Shown piece by piece: positions 46,488 to 54,176 of a stretch of DNA of 64,000 bases. The notes below the pieces were generated by a model, which was given only the letters and a program-made list of their open reading frames with translations, ran no database searches and was not told where the DNA came from. The position numbers were made by a program, and so were the translations under genes. Origin of the DNA: Chitinophagaceae bacterium (GTDB lineage Bacteria > Bacteroidota > Bacteroidia > Chitinophagales > Chitinophagaceae); NCBI GenBank assembly GCA_947381435.1, contig CANCVE010000011.1, positions 1 to 64,000 on the forward strand. The letters run 5' to 3'. Each line of letters begins with the position of its first letter. Position 1 is the stretch's first letter.

Positions 46488-47087
46488 TTATTCTGCTTCT
46501 GCAATAACTTCCTTTACTTCAGGAATCATGCGTTTCATCATCCCTTCAATGCCCGCTTTTAGCGTAATCATCGATGAAGGACATCCGCTACAGCTTCCTT
46601 GTAACATCAAGTTTACTGTTCCTTCTCTATAACTTCTAAATTGTATGGCACCACCATCCATTTCAACGGCTGGTTTCACATAGTTTTCCAACAATTCTTT
46701 TACTCGCTTCACAATATCATCATCATCTGCACTAACCGTATTGCTAGCTTCTTGCTTCGTTTTGGCAACTTCTTCTTCGTTTACCACAACGCCACCATTC
46801 TCCAAATATTCTTTCAAAAATTGTTTAATGGTAGGAATTACATCTTGCCAATCGTCGGTATCGCTTGTTTTGCTAAGCGTAATAAAGTTACTAGCTATAA
46901 AAACGCTTCTGATAAAAGGAAAGCTAAACAGTTCTTTTGCCAATGGAGATGGGCCAGCAAGAGATTCATCTGCAAAGTCGATGCTTTTACCCGGATACAA
47001 AAGTTTGTTTGCCACAAACTTCATTGTTTCCGGGTTTGGGGTCATCTCGGTGTATATGCTGATGATGGGGTTGCCTGTTTTAATCAT
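46488..47087 (-). CDS. Nfu/NifU-type iron-sulfur cluster carrier
   Basis: A 199-aa Fe-S scaffold or carrier. The N-terminal Nfu_N domain (ISIYTEMTPNPETMKFVANK, FIRSVFIASNFITL) is followed by the C-terminal NifU domain (VDGGAIQFRSY) with the CxxC cluster motif in LQGSCSGCPSSMITLK. I started it at 47087 (MIKTGNPIISIY); the frame is open 18 codons upstream, but that part is not conserved-looking. Confidence 0.92.
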   Translation of the reverse strand: MIKTGNPIISIYTEMTPNPETMKFVANKLLYPGKSIDFADESLAGPSPLAKELFSFPFIRSVFIASNFITLSKTSDTDDWQDVIPTIKQFLKEYLENGGVVVNEEEVAKTKQEASNTVSADDDDIVKRVKELLENYVKPAVEMDGGAIQFRSYREGTVNLMLQGSCSGCPSSMITLKAGIEGMMKRMIPEVKEVIAEAE

Positions 47088-47208
47088 AATAAATCTATTT
47101 AATTGGCAAATATAACAATCACAATTCAGGTAAACTGTCATGTGGAGGTCAGTATCCTTTATTAGACAGTTAAATTTCGCCTATCGAAAAGCTAGGAGTA
47201 TAGCTAAA

Positions 47209-47327
47209 CACATAGGCATATAGACACATAGAAACTATAAAAAAGCTGAATGATTTAAGTTAGCATAAGTTATATCTATTGTTTTCTGACACTTTCTCAA
47301 TAGCTATGTGACTTTAATGCCTATGTG
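47209..47327. repeat. Inverted pair of cacatagg-cacatag repeats (empty copy)
   Basis: cacataggcatatagacaca at 47209 onwards (to 47231) and its near-inverse ctatgtgactttaatgccta (47304-47327) face each other with 72 nt between. The same pair in the same orientation surrounds the GxxExxY gene at 57843-58361. Bases 47088-47208 show nothing else. Confidence 0.8.
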
Positions 47328-47335
47328 GTAAGATA

Positions 47336-47920
47336 TTAAGATAAAACGGTAATTAAGCCTTTAATGATAGCTCCAAGTTTTACCGCTTCAAATATTTTGC
47401 TTTCGCTGTAACCGTGTTGTAACACAGATGCCTCGTGTGATGTAACACACATTTCGCATCCATTTAATGACGAAACTACTAGGCTTACCAATTCGAAGAA
47501 AGCCTTACCCAGTATAGGGTTCATCATGATGCTCATCTTGATTCCTGCTGGTTGATTAGCATAAAAATCTTTTTTCATGAAGTGACGGAAACGATAGAAG
47601 ATGTTGTTTGTATTCATCAAAGAAGTACAAGCCACTATTTCCGAAATCTCTGCGTCGGTAGCACCCGCTTCCTTTGCCATTTTGGTAAACGATTCCTTTA
47701 GTAAATCGAACTTTTCATTTATCGCTACGCTCAATGCTAGCAATAAAGCTTCCTTTTTATCTAGGTATTGTGCATTATTCAGCACATTACCTACATTAAT
47801 TTTAAGGTCTTTTATAAATCGTGCATCTGTGTTTATCAATGCCAATGCATTGGCCGAAGGCGTGTAATTAGGTATTTGTAACTCGTTCAACAAGTTTACA
47901 AAGGTTTCATTCTGTATCAT
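47336..47920 (-). CDS. AhpD-type alkylhydroperoxidase (carboxymuconolactone decarboxylase family)
   Basis: A 194-aa helical protein with the AhpD redox motif C155-x2-C158-x3-H162 (GCEMCVTSHE). In mycobacteria AhpD recharges AhpC using electrons from dihydrolipoamide. It follows the AhpC gene by 88 bp on the same strand, and that AhpC is of the mycobacterial CxC type, so the pair probably works in the same way (inference). Confidence 0.88.
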   Translation of the reverse strand: MIQNETFVNLLNELQIPNYTPSANALALINTDARFIKDLKINVGNVLNNAQYLDKKEALLLALSVAINEKFDLLKESFTKMAKEAGATDAEISEIVACTSLMNTNNIFYRFRHFMKKDFYANQPAGIKMSIMMNPILGKAFFELVSLVVSSLNGCEMCVTSHEASVLQHGYSESKIFEAVKLGAIIKGLITVLS

Positions 47921-47931
47921 AATTCACTTTT

Positions 47932-48002
47932 TAGATATTAGATATGAGATAGTAGAAATGTGTTGCTATGTTTAATAACTAATATCTACTATCTCATATC
48001 TC
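47932..48002. repeat. 7-bp repeats forming a 15-bp hairpin between ahpC and ahpD
   Basis: 7-mers tagatat, tagatat, gagatag, tagaaat on the left and atatcta, ctatctc, atatctc on the right. The pair gatatgagatagtag (47941-47955) and 47986-48000 is a perfect 15-bp inverted repeat. It could tune the ahpC/ahpD ratio. Confidence 0.8.
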
Positions 48003-48008
48003 AAATAC

Positions 48009-48569
48009 TTAGTTTGCTGCTAGCTGTGCAGTTAATGTTTCTTGACCGTTTGTCCAGTTGCAAGGGCAAAGTTCATCAGTTTGTAACGCATCCAATACGC
48101 GTATAACTTCTTGAACATTACGGCCTACGCTTAGATCGTAAACGCTTACCCAACGGATGATACCTTGAGGATCTACGATGAAAGTAGCACGGTAAGCAAC
48201 TTTTTCGCCATCTGCCAATATGCCCAATTCTTCTGCTAACGACTTAGAAGTATCAGCCAACATCGGGAATTTAAGGTCTCTCAAATCTGCGTGATCTCTT
48301 CTCCAAGCTGCGTGTACAAATTCGCTATCGGTAGAAGCACCAATCAAGACTGCATCTCTATCAGCAAAATCGCTGCTCTTTTTGTTAAACTCAGCTATTT
48401 CGGTAGGGCATACAAAAGTGAAATCTTTAGGCCACCAAAACATTACTGTCCACTTACCAGAAGTCTCGTTAGAAATTTCTACAAACTCCTTTCCTTTTTC
48501 GATAGATACTACTGCTTTCTTTTTGAACTCAGGAAACTTACTTCCTACTGACAATACTTGATTGCTCAT
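48009..48569 (-). CDS. ahpC: Peroxiredoxin AhpC, CxC type
   Basis: A 186-aa two-cysteine peroxidase that reduces hydrogen peroxide and organic peroxides. Peroxidatic C54 is in FTFVCPTE. The resolving region DELCPCNW has two cysteines, C168 and C170, as in the three-cysteine AhpC of Mycobacterium, which is reduced by AhpD rather than AhpF. The neighbouring AhpD gene supports this. No OxyR or PerR gene is nearby. Confidence 0.93.
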   Translation of the reverse strand: MSNQVLSVGSKFPEFKKKAVVSIEKGKEFVEISNETSGKWTVMFWWPKDFTFVCPTEIAEFNKKSSDFADRDAVLIGASTDSEFVHAAWRRDHADLRDLKFPMLADTSKSLAEELGILADGEKVAYRATFIVDPQGIIRWVSVYDLSVGRNVQEVIRVLDALQTDELCPCNWTNGQETLTAQLAAN

Positions 48570-48808
48570 AACTGTTATATTTATTTGTTTAATTAGAGTG
48601 CAAATATCACTACATTTTTTGATAGTATATAATTGATAAATATTATGAATTGATAGAAAAAAACTATTGAACGATATTGCAATACGATATCAATTTAACT
48701 TACAAAAAGTTTAATGTTGAAAAGCGAATATTGAATCGATGTAATATTCAATTAATTTAGCAACAGTTCTTATTTAAGAAACGCACATTTCTCATTCTAA
48801 AAATTGAT

Positions 48809-49504
48809 ATGAATAGTAATAGGACATCTATATTTAAAGTAAATGTTTTGTTTGCTTTTCTATTTTGTTGCCAATTCTGTTTTGGTCAAAAGCAACAATA
48901 TTGTATCAATTTTCCAAGTTTTAAAGCCTATGTAAATAACATCTTGGTCGATTCAACAAACCATTGGTCCGAATATCCTAAACCTCCAAAAGTTACAGAT
49001 GAAGTTTTGTTGGGTATGGAAAATGAAATTATTGCTGATGATTCTGCAAGATATTTTTTAAACCATTTAAGTTTTAAAAACTACAAGTGGGCCATTGACT
49101 ATGATAATGCGTTCAATTATTTTAATAAAAAGGATTATACCTACACAATTTTAGCTTTAACTGCACATTGGAATCCTGATTTAAGGGTTTCGGCTCTAAC
49201 TCAATTGAATAAAAAAATTAGAATAAGATCATTCATTAATTCTGCAAAAGCGAAGAATGGTGAATGGAAAAAGTTTGATCCTATTGCCATTCAGTTTTTA
49301 ATTAATCTGTTACAAAGTAACCCGCTTCTGATTAATGGTAGCGAAAATGCTACTATTCATGGCTATTATATCTCCAATATTTTATGGAATCTAGACTTAC
49401 TTACTGGAGAAAATATAGTGGGTGAAAATAACTTTAGGGAATGGTATAAAAATGATTTACAATTATCAGCAGCAGTATTAAAATGGAAAAATCATATAAA
49501 GTAA
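48809..49504 (+). CDS. Exported hypothetical protein
   Basis: A 231-aa protein with a signal peptide (FAFLFCCQFCFGQ; cleavage about residue 27) and no family I recognise. The mature part is rich in Asn/Lys/Tyr, includes SEYPKPPKVTDEVLLGMENE, and has helical repeats such as ALTAHWNPDLRVSALTQLNK reminiscent of HEAT-type turns. It overlaps the next gene by 22 bp. AT-rich codon use and the hypothetical neighbours suggest an accessory region. Confidence 0.7.
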   Translation: MNSNRTSIFKVNVLFAFLFCCQFCFGQKQQYCINFPSFKAYVNNILVDSTNHWSEYPKPPKVTDEVLLGMENEIIADDSARYFLNHLSFKNYKWAIDYDNAFNYFNKKDYTYTILALTAHWNPDLRVSALTQLNKKIRIRSFINSAKAKNGEWKKFDPIAIQFLINLLQSNPLLINGSENATIHGYYISNILWNLDLLTGENIVGENNFREWYKNDLQLSAAVLKWKNHIK

Positions 49505-49998
49505 TTTTATTTCTGACACTTCTCCTCACCGCTAAAAGTGTATGTTATCAATCTGATACAGACTTTTGTAAGGCAGTAAACCATTTAAAATTCAGTAAGG
49601 TTGAGCGCATTATCAAAAGGCAGATAAAAAAGAAAGAGAATGGTTTTGTATATTATCCGGAAACTAATGGATGGGTTAGTAGAACAAGTTATTATTCTAA
49701 CTACGCGTTTTTGATAGAATGGTTAAAAAAGCAAGATTGTGTGGATGATGCTTTTTGGGATAAATGCCAAGTAAAGGAAGCAATTTACCCCGGACATTCT
49801 ACTATTGGTGTTAGGTTTAATACGAGTAAAGGGATTATACAAAAGTGTTTTGTTGTACAAGAGGGCACTACTGGGCAAGTAAATATTGGGGGATGGAGGC
49901 CGCATATTTATAAATATAAGCATATACTAGTGTACAAGAAAATGTATGATTGTGATGGTTTTATAGAGCAACAAAAACATCTCTGCGAAAGAAAATAA
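49483..49998 (+). CDS. Exported hypothetical protein
   Basis: A 171-aa protein with a signal peptide (LFLTLLLTAKSVCYQ) and several Cys residues in the mature part (DFCKAV, KQDCVDD, DKCQVKEA, QKCFVVQ, YDCDGF, HLCERK), suggesting disulfides. No family recognised. It starts inside the end of the previous gene (22-bp overlap), so the two are translationally coupled and may function together. Confidence 0.65.
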   Translation: MEKSYKVILFLTLLLTAKSVCYQSDTDFCKAVNHLKFSKVERIIKRQIKKKENGFVYYPETNGWVSRTSYYSNYAFLIEWLKKQDCVDDAFWDKCQVKEAIYPGHSTIGVRFNTSKGIIQKCFVVQEGTTGQVNIGGWRPHIYKYKHILVYKKMYDCDGFIEQQKHLCERK

Positions 49999-50084
49999 TG
50001 TGTAGATGGGGGTCATATTTGCTTTAACAACCTATATTCCATTTAGAGCTTAAAATACTTGATTTACAATAAGCATTTTCAATA

Positions 50085-50121
50085 AAAAGAGCCTGATTTC
50101 AATCCGAAATCAGGCTCTTTT
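50085..50121. terminator. Bidirectional terminator
   Basis: A perfect 16-bp stem (aaaagagcctgatttc and its inverse) with loop aatcc between two convergent genes; T-rich on both strands. Confidence 0.9.
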
Positions 50122-50138
50122 ATTATACTTCCTAAAAC

Positions 50139-50819
50139 CTAGTTACTACAAATTACTTCCAATGGTGTACCCATAAAGCCAACGGTATCAGCGCCATAAG
50201 TCAAAACATAATACACGTAGTAAGCAACGCCTGGTGTGAGGTTACTAAACTTTTTACGCTTCATGGATGTGCTGCTTGTAAAGATATTCATGGTACAGCC
50301 TGCGGGTATTTTTAGTTGCCCTGTTCGGCTAAGTGTTACGCCTAGGGGCATTACTCCTCCTTCGCAGATGATGGCAAAATAGCCAACTTTAGGACCATAA
50401 GATTTACAATCAACAAAGAATTGCCCCGTCATTCCCTTTTTAGAAATCATTCCAACAGCCAATGCTCCAGCCAATATCAATGAAGCAAAATCTTTTCTTT
50501 CCGTTGTTGGCAATGGTGTCAATGCCAAAATAACAATATCACCCTTAGCAATCTCATCTATATAAGGTGCAAACAATACGATACCATCTTTTAAAGCCTT
50601 AGTTGCAGCGGTATATGCTGGTTTAGCCAATTTGCCACCCGAACTAGCAAGAGCCTTAGTAGAGGTGAAATTTGATATCAGTGTTTGCAATTCGGCAGGT
50701 GTCAATGGCTGATCTCCTATAAATAATTCCCCTGTCATAGAAACTTTTAAATCCATACCCATTTGAGCCAGATTTTTCAAGGGTGTTGATCTTATTTTTG
50801 TTACACTTATTGTTACCAT
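50139..50819 (-). CDS. Helical-plus-beta small protein, paralogue of the gene at 26647
   Basis: A 226-aa protein without a signal peptide. Its N-terminal half (MTGELFIGDQPLTPAELQTL, AATKALKDGIVLFAPYIDEI, AKGD) corresponds in layout to that of the 26647 protein (NANYTTPIPTLLQI, AYIQQASGGD). The C-terminal half is a beta domain ending in NLTPGVAYYVYYVLTYG, the Fn3-like end. Function unknown. The intervening part contains LTPLPTTERKDFASLILAGA. Confidence 0.72.
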   Translation of the reverse strand: MVTISVTKIRSTPLKNLAQMGMDLKVSMTGELFIGDQPLTPAELQTLISNFTSTKALASSGGKLAKPAYTAATKALKDGIVLFAPYIDEIAKGDIVILALTPLPTTERKDFASLILAGALAVGMISKKGMTGQFFVDCKSYGPKVGYFAIICEGGVMPLGVTLSRTGQLKIPAGCTMNIFTSSTSMKRKKFSNLTPGVAYYVYYVLTYGADTVGFMGTPLEVICSN

Positions 50820-50887
50820 AATTGTTGTTTAAAAAATTAAAAATTATTCTGTCTATCTACAAGTTCGTAAAAAATCAAAAAACACTG

Positions 50888-51118
50888 CTTGTCTCAATGT
50901 TATTACCACTAACGTCATTTTTGTCACTACTTGTCTCAAAGTTGTTACTACTAACGTCATTGTTGTCACTGCTTGTCTCATTTTTGTTACCACTAACGTC
51001 ATTGTTGTTACTACTTATCTCAATGTTGTTGTCACTAACGTCATTTTTGTTACTACTAGTCTCATTTTTGTTGTCACTAACGTCATTGTTGTTACTACTT
51101 GTCGTTATCGATGTTATT
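50888..51118. repeat. 21-bp tandem array C (11 units, alternating two types)
   Basis: Eleven units of exactly 21 bp alternate between ctaacgtcattgttg-type and cttgtctcatttttg-type, so the higher-order repeat is 42 bp. It lies just upstream of the 50139 gene (minus) and before the plus-strand genes. Frames through it (for example LLVSFLLPLTS on plus) are repeat effects; I do not call them. Confidence 0.95.
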
Positions 51119-51269
51119 GTAGCATAAATGCCAACTAAACTGGTGGTTGAAAAGAGGATTGCGCAGGATACATGATGCCATTTGCAAGTAAAGTAATGGG
51201 GTGATATATTGAAATCGTTAGATACATTGTTACCTTTTATTTATAGAGCAAAACTCGCTCTGCACCTAG

Positions 51270-51452
51270 CATTTATCATTATACTATTTATCAATTAATT
51301 TACATGATTCACTGATTTCTGGGTTGATAGAGTATTATAATGCTAGATTCTCTATTAATCATGGAGGTAATATCAATCAAAATGCTTTTAGTGAAGGTTC
51401 TATAAACACGGGATGGCTTGAATAGGGAAGTATCAAATGTTGTAATATTGTA
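51270..51452 (+). pseudogene. Probable 3' remnant of a lost gene
   Basis: A 52-codon open stretch without start ends YYNARFSINHGGNINQNAF, then SEGSINTGWLE and a stop (51423-51425). The composition is protein-like and unlike the surrounding sequence. It is followed by gttgtaatattgt (51439-51451). A second fragment ending NGYEYSAENYDTLE-stop at about 51855-51899 is followed by the same 13-mer at 51912-51924. Confidence 0.35.
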
Positions 51453-51485
51453 TTGAGGAGCGAAATAGCAATCAATGAAATAAAA

Positions 51486-51806
51486 ATGATTAAAGAATTA
51501 CTATCAAATATTTCACCATTAGACGTTTTGTTTTTTATGCCCGTGTGTCAATGTATTGGGTATATAGTTCTGGATTTATATAAACAGAATAAATGGAAGG
51601 TCTTGATATTAGTATTGCTTTTAATTATGTATATCTTCATATTGCCAGGTTACTATATTCCGAAAGTATCAAAAAAAGATAGTTGTGGTATGCCATACAT
51701 TGCAATTACACTTGGATTTTGGGTATTTGGAGGTGGATTATCTATAATAACTCATATAGTCTATGTGCTTTTAGCAAGATTTGTCAAAAATGGATCAAAG
51801 AATTAA
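51486..51806 (+). CDS. Small membrane protein, hypothetical
   Basis: A 106-aa protein with about three membrane segments (ISPLDVLFFMPVCQCIGYIV, VLILVLLLIMYIFILPGYY, FWVFGGGLSIITHIVYVLLA). Start chosen at 51486 (MIKELLSNIS); the frame is open 11 codons further. No family recognised. It lies among gene debris and array C. Confidence 0.55.
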   Translation: MIKELLSNISPLDVLFFMPVCQCIGYIVLDLYKQNKWKVLILVLLLIMYIFILPGYYIPKVSKKDSCGMPYIAITLGFWVFGGGLSIITHIVYVLLARFVKNGSKN

Positions 51807-51995
51807 ACGGTAATTGTTTCGTTATAAGTACGGAGGCGTGGATCGAATAGAATAAAATGGCTATGAATATTCAGCTGAAAATTATGACACATTAGAATGA
51901 TGTTAGTTAAAGTTGTAATATTGTGCATTGGTGTAAGGAACACAAACAAGGCTATAAAACAATTACTATCATCTACTAAAATAAAGCAAATTCTT

Positions 51996-52628
51996 ATGAA
52001 AAGAGTTTTAATGTTATTCATTATTTTTTTAATTACCAGCTGGAGTGTATCCGCTCAGGATACAGATAAGAGGAGTAGTTACAAATTGAAATACGGGATA
52101 AAGGGAGGTATTAATATTGCAAATGTTGATGAATCGCCAACACCTAAGGTTGACACTAAAAATTTAATTGGTATAACTGGAGGAGTTTTTATAACCATAC
52201 CAATTGATAGTAATTTTTCTATTCAACCAGAATTACTCTATTCTCAAATGGGGGCAACTGTTTCTGCTAGCGCATTGTATGGTGGAGATCAAAAATTGGT
52301 TTTATCCTATATAGATCTGCCAATACTGGCTAAATATGATTTATCTAAGTCTATCGGACTATATGCAGGGCCACAGATTGGCTATTTGAATTCGGCAGTA
52401 ATTAAATCTGCAAATTCTTTATCTTTCTATCCAAATAATGACTTCTCGTCACATGTAAAGAAAATTGATGTCAGAGCCATTATAGGCGTAGATGTTTACT
52501 TCTCGGAGGTTATGTATCTGTCTGGACGCTACCAATTAGGGCTAATGAATGCGTCGAGCAGCACAGATGGCGTGACAGATAAGAATAACGCCTTTACAAT
52601 TACACTCAACTTTCCTCTATCACATTAA
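51996..52628 (+). CDS. Outer-membrane beta-barrel protein (porin-family, PorT-like)
   Basis: A 210-aa protein with a signal peptide (MLFIIFLITSWSVSAQ) and an eight-stranded barrel pattern: YGIKGGINIANVD, GGVFITIPIDSNFSIQPELL, YIDLPILAKYDLS, YAGPQIGYL, ending in an aromatic-poor NAFTITLNFPLSH. Start at 51996 rather than the first ATG at 51897, because the signal peptide begins there. A common Bacteroidota barrel family of uncertain function. Confidence 0.85.
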   Translation: MKRVLMLFIIFLITSWSVSAQDTDKRSSYKLKYGIKGGINIANVDESPTPKVDTKNLIGITGGVFITIPIDSNFSIQPELLYSQMGATVSASALYGGDQKLVLSYIDLPILAKYDLSKSIGLYAGPQIGYLNSAVIKSANSLSFYPNNDFSSHVKKIDVRAIIGVDVYFSEVMYLSGRYQLGLMNASSSTDGVTDKNNAFTITLNFPLSH

Positions 52629-52700
52629 TTGTATTTTTTTGATGATTAATTATAGTGTGAGTGATTATAATGTAGTTGCAATAAATATTCTAATGCAGAA

Positions 52701-53510
52701 ATGACACGTTTTAAGTTATTACTTATTATTTCACTACTTCTCTTTAATTACACAAAAGCTCAAGTGAAAGATGTTTTTCATACAGAATATGATTCGACTG
52801 AAACAGCATTTGATAATTTTACTTCTGGATTTTCAAATGTGTTTCATGAGCATAACAGCACTTTTAGAATTAGAGTGAAAGATACTGGGAATGGTAATGA
52901 GAACCCAATAATTTTTGAAAAGTTAATAAACAACAAATGGTCGTTTATTGACAGCTTAAATTACACCTATTGTTTTACCCATTCTGTTTTCTTTAACATT
53001 AATCATGAGGATTATGACTTTGATGGTGCAAAAGATTTTATAGTTGAATATCATTGGAAATGGAATAAGAATAATGAAACAATTAAACTTGCATACACCT
53101 TCGATAAAGTTAAGAAAACGTTTAAAAGAATAGGTTACTTCTCTGGAAAGCCAAAGAAAGTTAAGGGGTATTCTGACTTATACTATGATGAATGGAATGA
53201 TAGATACAATGATTGGAGTTACTTGTTTACATTAAGAAACAACGAAAGGGTTAATTTAGGTATTGCAGAAACTAAGGTAAAACTAAACAAAAGCGCAGAT
53301 GAGATAATTAGTATTCCTCAATATGTTTCAATAAGGAAAATGACAAACACAACAGATATTGAAATATTGAGGCTAAACAATAAGCAGCTTTTCAAATTCA
53401 ATTACGGAACATATTGGCTTAAGAATGCAAAACAATTTTATGATGATGCCTCCAACAAAATAAGAACTCAGAAAAATGAATTTCCAAAATACTTCGAACC
53501 GATTGAATAA
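52701..53510 (+). CDS. Exported hypothetical protein with calcium-binding-like DxDxDG motif
   Basis: A 269-aa protein with a signal peptide (LLLIISLLLFNYTKAQ). The segment NHEDYDFDGAKDFIVEYHW resembles FG-GAP/VCBS-type Asp-rich loops (DYDFDGxKDF). The remaining sequence is beta-rich, with KLAYTFDKVKKTFKRIGYF. No clear family. It ends before a hairpin that is nearly identical to the one after the toxin-antitoxin pair. Confidence 0.65.
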   Translation: MTRFKLLLIISLLLFNYTKAQVKDVFHTEYDSTETAFDNFTSGFSNVFHEHNSTFRIRVKDTGNGNENPIIFEKLINNKWSFIDSLNYTYCFTHSVFFNINHEDYDFDGAKDFIVEYHWKWNKNNETIKLAYTFDKVKKTFKRIGYFSGKPKKVKGYSDLYYDEWNDRYNDWSYLFTLRNNERVNLGIAETKVKLNKSADEIISIPQYVSIRKMTNTTDIEILRLNNKQLFKFNYGTYWLKNAKQFYDDASNKIRTQKNEFPKYFEPIE

Positions 53511-53540
53511 TTATTCTGATTAAAGCATTGCAAACACAAA

Positions 53541-53571
53541 AACGCTCGACTTCATCACGAAGCCGAGCGTT
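53541..53571. terminator. Terminator hairpin, copy 1 (5' side of the toxin-antitoxin pair)
   Basis: aacgctcgacttc / gaagccgagcgtt with loop atcac; one A-C mismatch. Nearly the same hairpin recurs at 54115-54149. Confidence 0.8.
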
Positions 53572-53662
53572 ATATTATGCCTTTAAGTTTTGCTATCACT
53601 TTTTTTAGAATATTGAATTGTGAGGTTGAGGAGGAAAGTGTATTTTTACTAAAATAGATATT

Positions 53663-53833
53663 ATGGAACGGAGTACCATCATTAAAAAGAAAAAATTAAT
53701 AGTTGAAGTCCAGAAACCTGAACAATTGCAACAATCAATCACTGACAAAACAACTTCAAAGAAAAAGTTATCCCTTACCGAAGGCAAAGCACATGCTTAT
53801 CAATTGATTGAGGCATGGGCAAAAGGAAAGTAA
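53663..53833 (+). CDS. Small antitoxin candidate
   Basis: A 56-aa frame (MERSTIIKKKKLIVEVQKPE ... LSLTEGKAHAYQLIEAWAKG) ending 19 bp inside the toxin gene. Short, charged and helical at the C-terminus, in the usual antitoxin-before-toxin position with overlap. No DNA-binding family is recognisable; the call rests on context with the ParE-like gene. Confidence 0.6.
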   Translation: MERSTIIKKKKLIVEVQKPEQLQQSITDKTTSKKKLSLTEGKAHAYQLIEAWAKGK

Positions 53834-54114
53834 ACATACTAGAACAAGCTGCCACTTCAGTTGCTGAGATTGCCTATTTTATTGAAGGAAAGGGAATGCC
53901 ACTTACCGCAAAAAGATTTGTTGATGGCGTATTTGAATTTTTTGCTACAATATCCATTGATGAGTTAGACCATCGGTTATGTAGTTATTCAAGATGGAAA
54001 GACCTAGGATATCAATGTGTGGGCTACAAGAAAAAATATGTAGTGGCATACCTTAGCCTACAAACCGAAATAATCATCTGCGACTTTGTTGTAGCCAAAT
54101 TATTGAAGGATTAA
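53815..54114 (+). CDS. ParE/RelE-family toxin
   Basis: A 99-aa protein with the ParE/RelE pattern: VNILEQAATSVAEIAYFIEG, RFVDGVFEFFATIS, RLCSYSRWKDLGYQCVGYKK, KYVVAYLSLQTEIIICDFVV. ParE relatives poison DNA gyrase and RelE relatives cleave mRNA; which applies here cannot be told. It overlaps the antitoxin frame by 19 bp. Confidence 0.75.
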   Translation: MGKRKVNILEQAATSVAEIAYFIEGKGMPLTAKRFVDGVFEFFATISIDELDHRLCSYSRWKDLGYQCVGYKKKYVVAYLSLQTEIIICDFVVAKLLKD

Positions 54115-54149
54115 AAAACGCCCGACTTCATTACGAAGCCAGGCGTTTT
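54115..54149. terminator. Terminator hairpin, copy 2 (3' side of the toxin-antitoxin pair)
   Basis: aaaacgcccgacttc / gaagccaggcgtttt with loop attac. It shares cgactt-cat-acgaagcc with the hairpin at 53541 and serves the convergent RND gene as well. Confidence 0.82.
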
Positions 54150-54176
54150 AATTATAAATTATTACCTATCCATTAA

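Noticed and set aside
50822-51127. 101-codon Leu/Ser heptad frame over array C
   Set aside because: Follows from the repeat; no support for translation.
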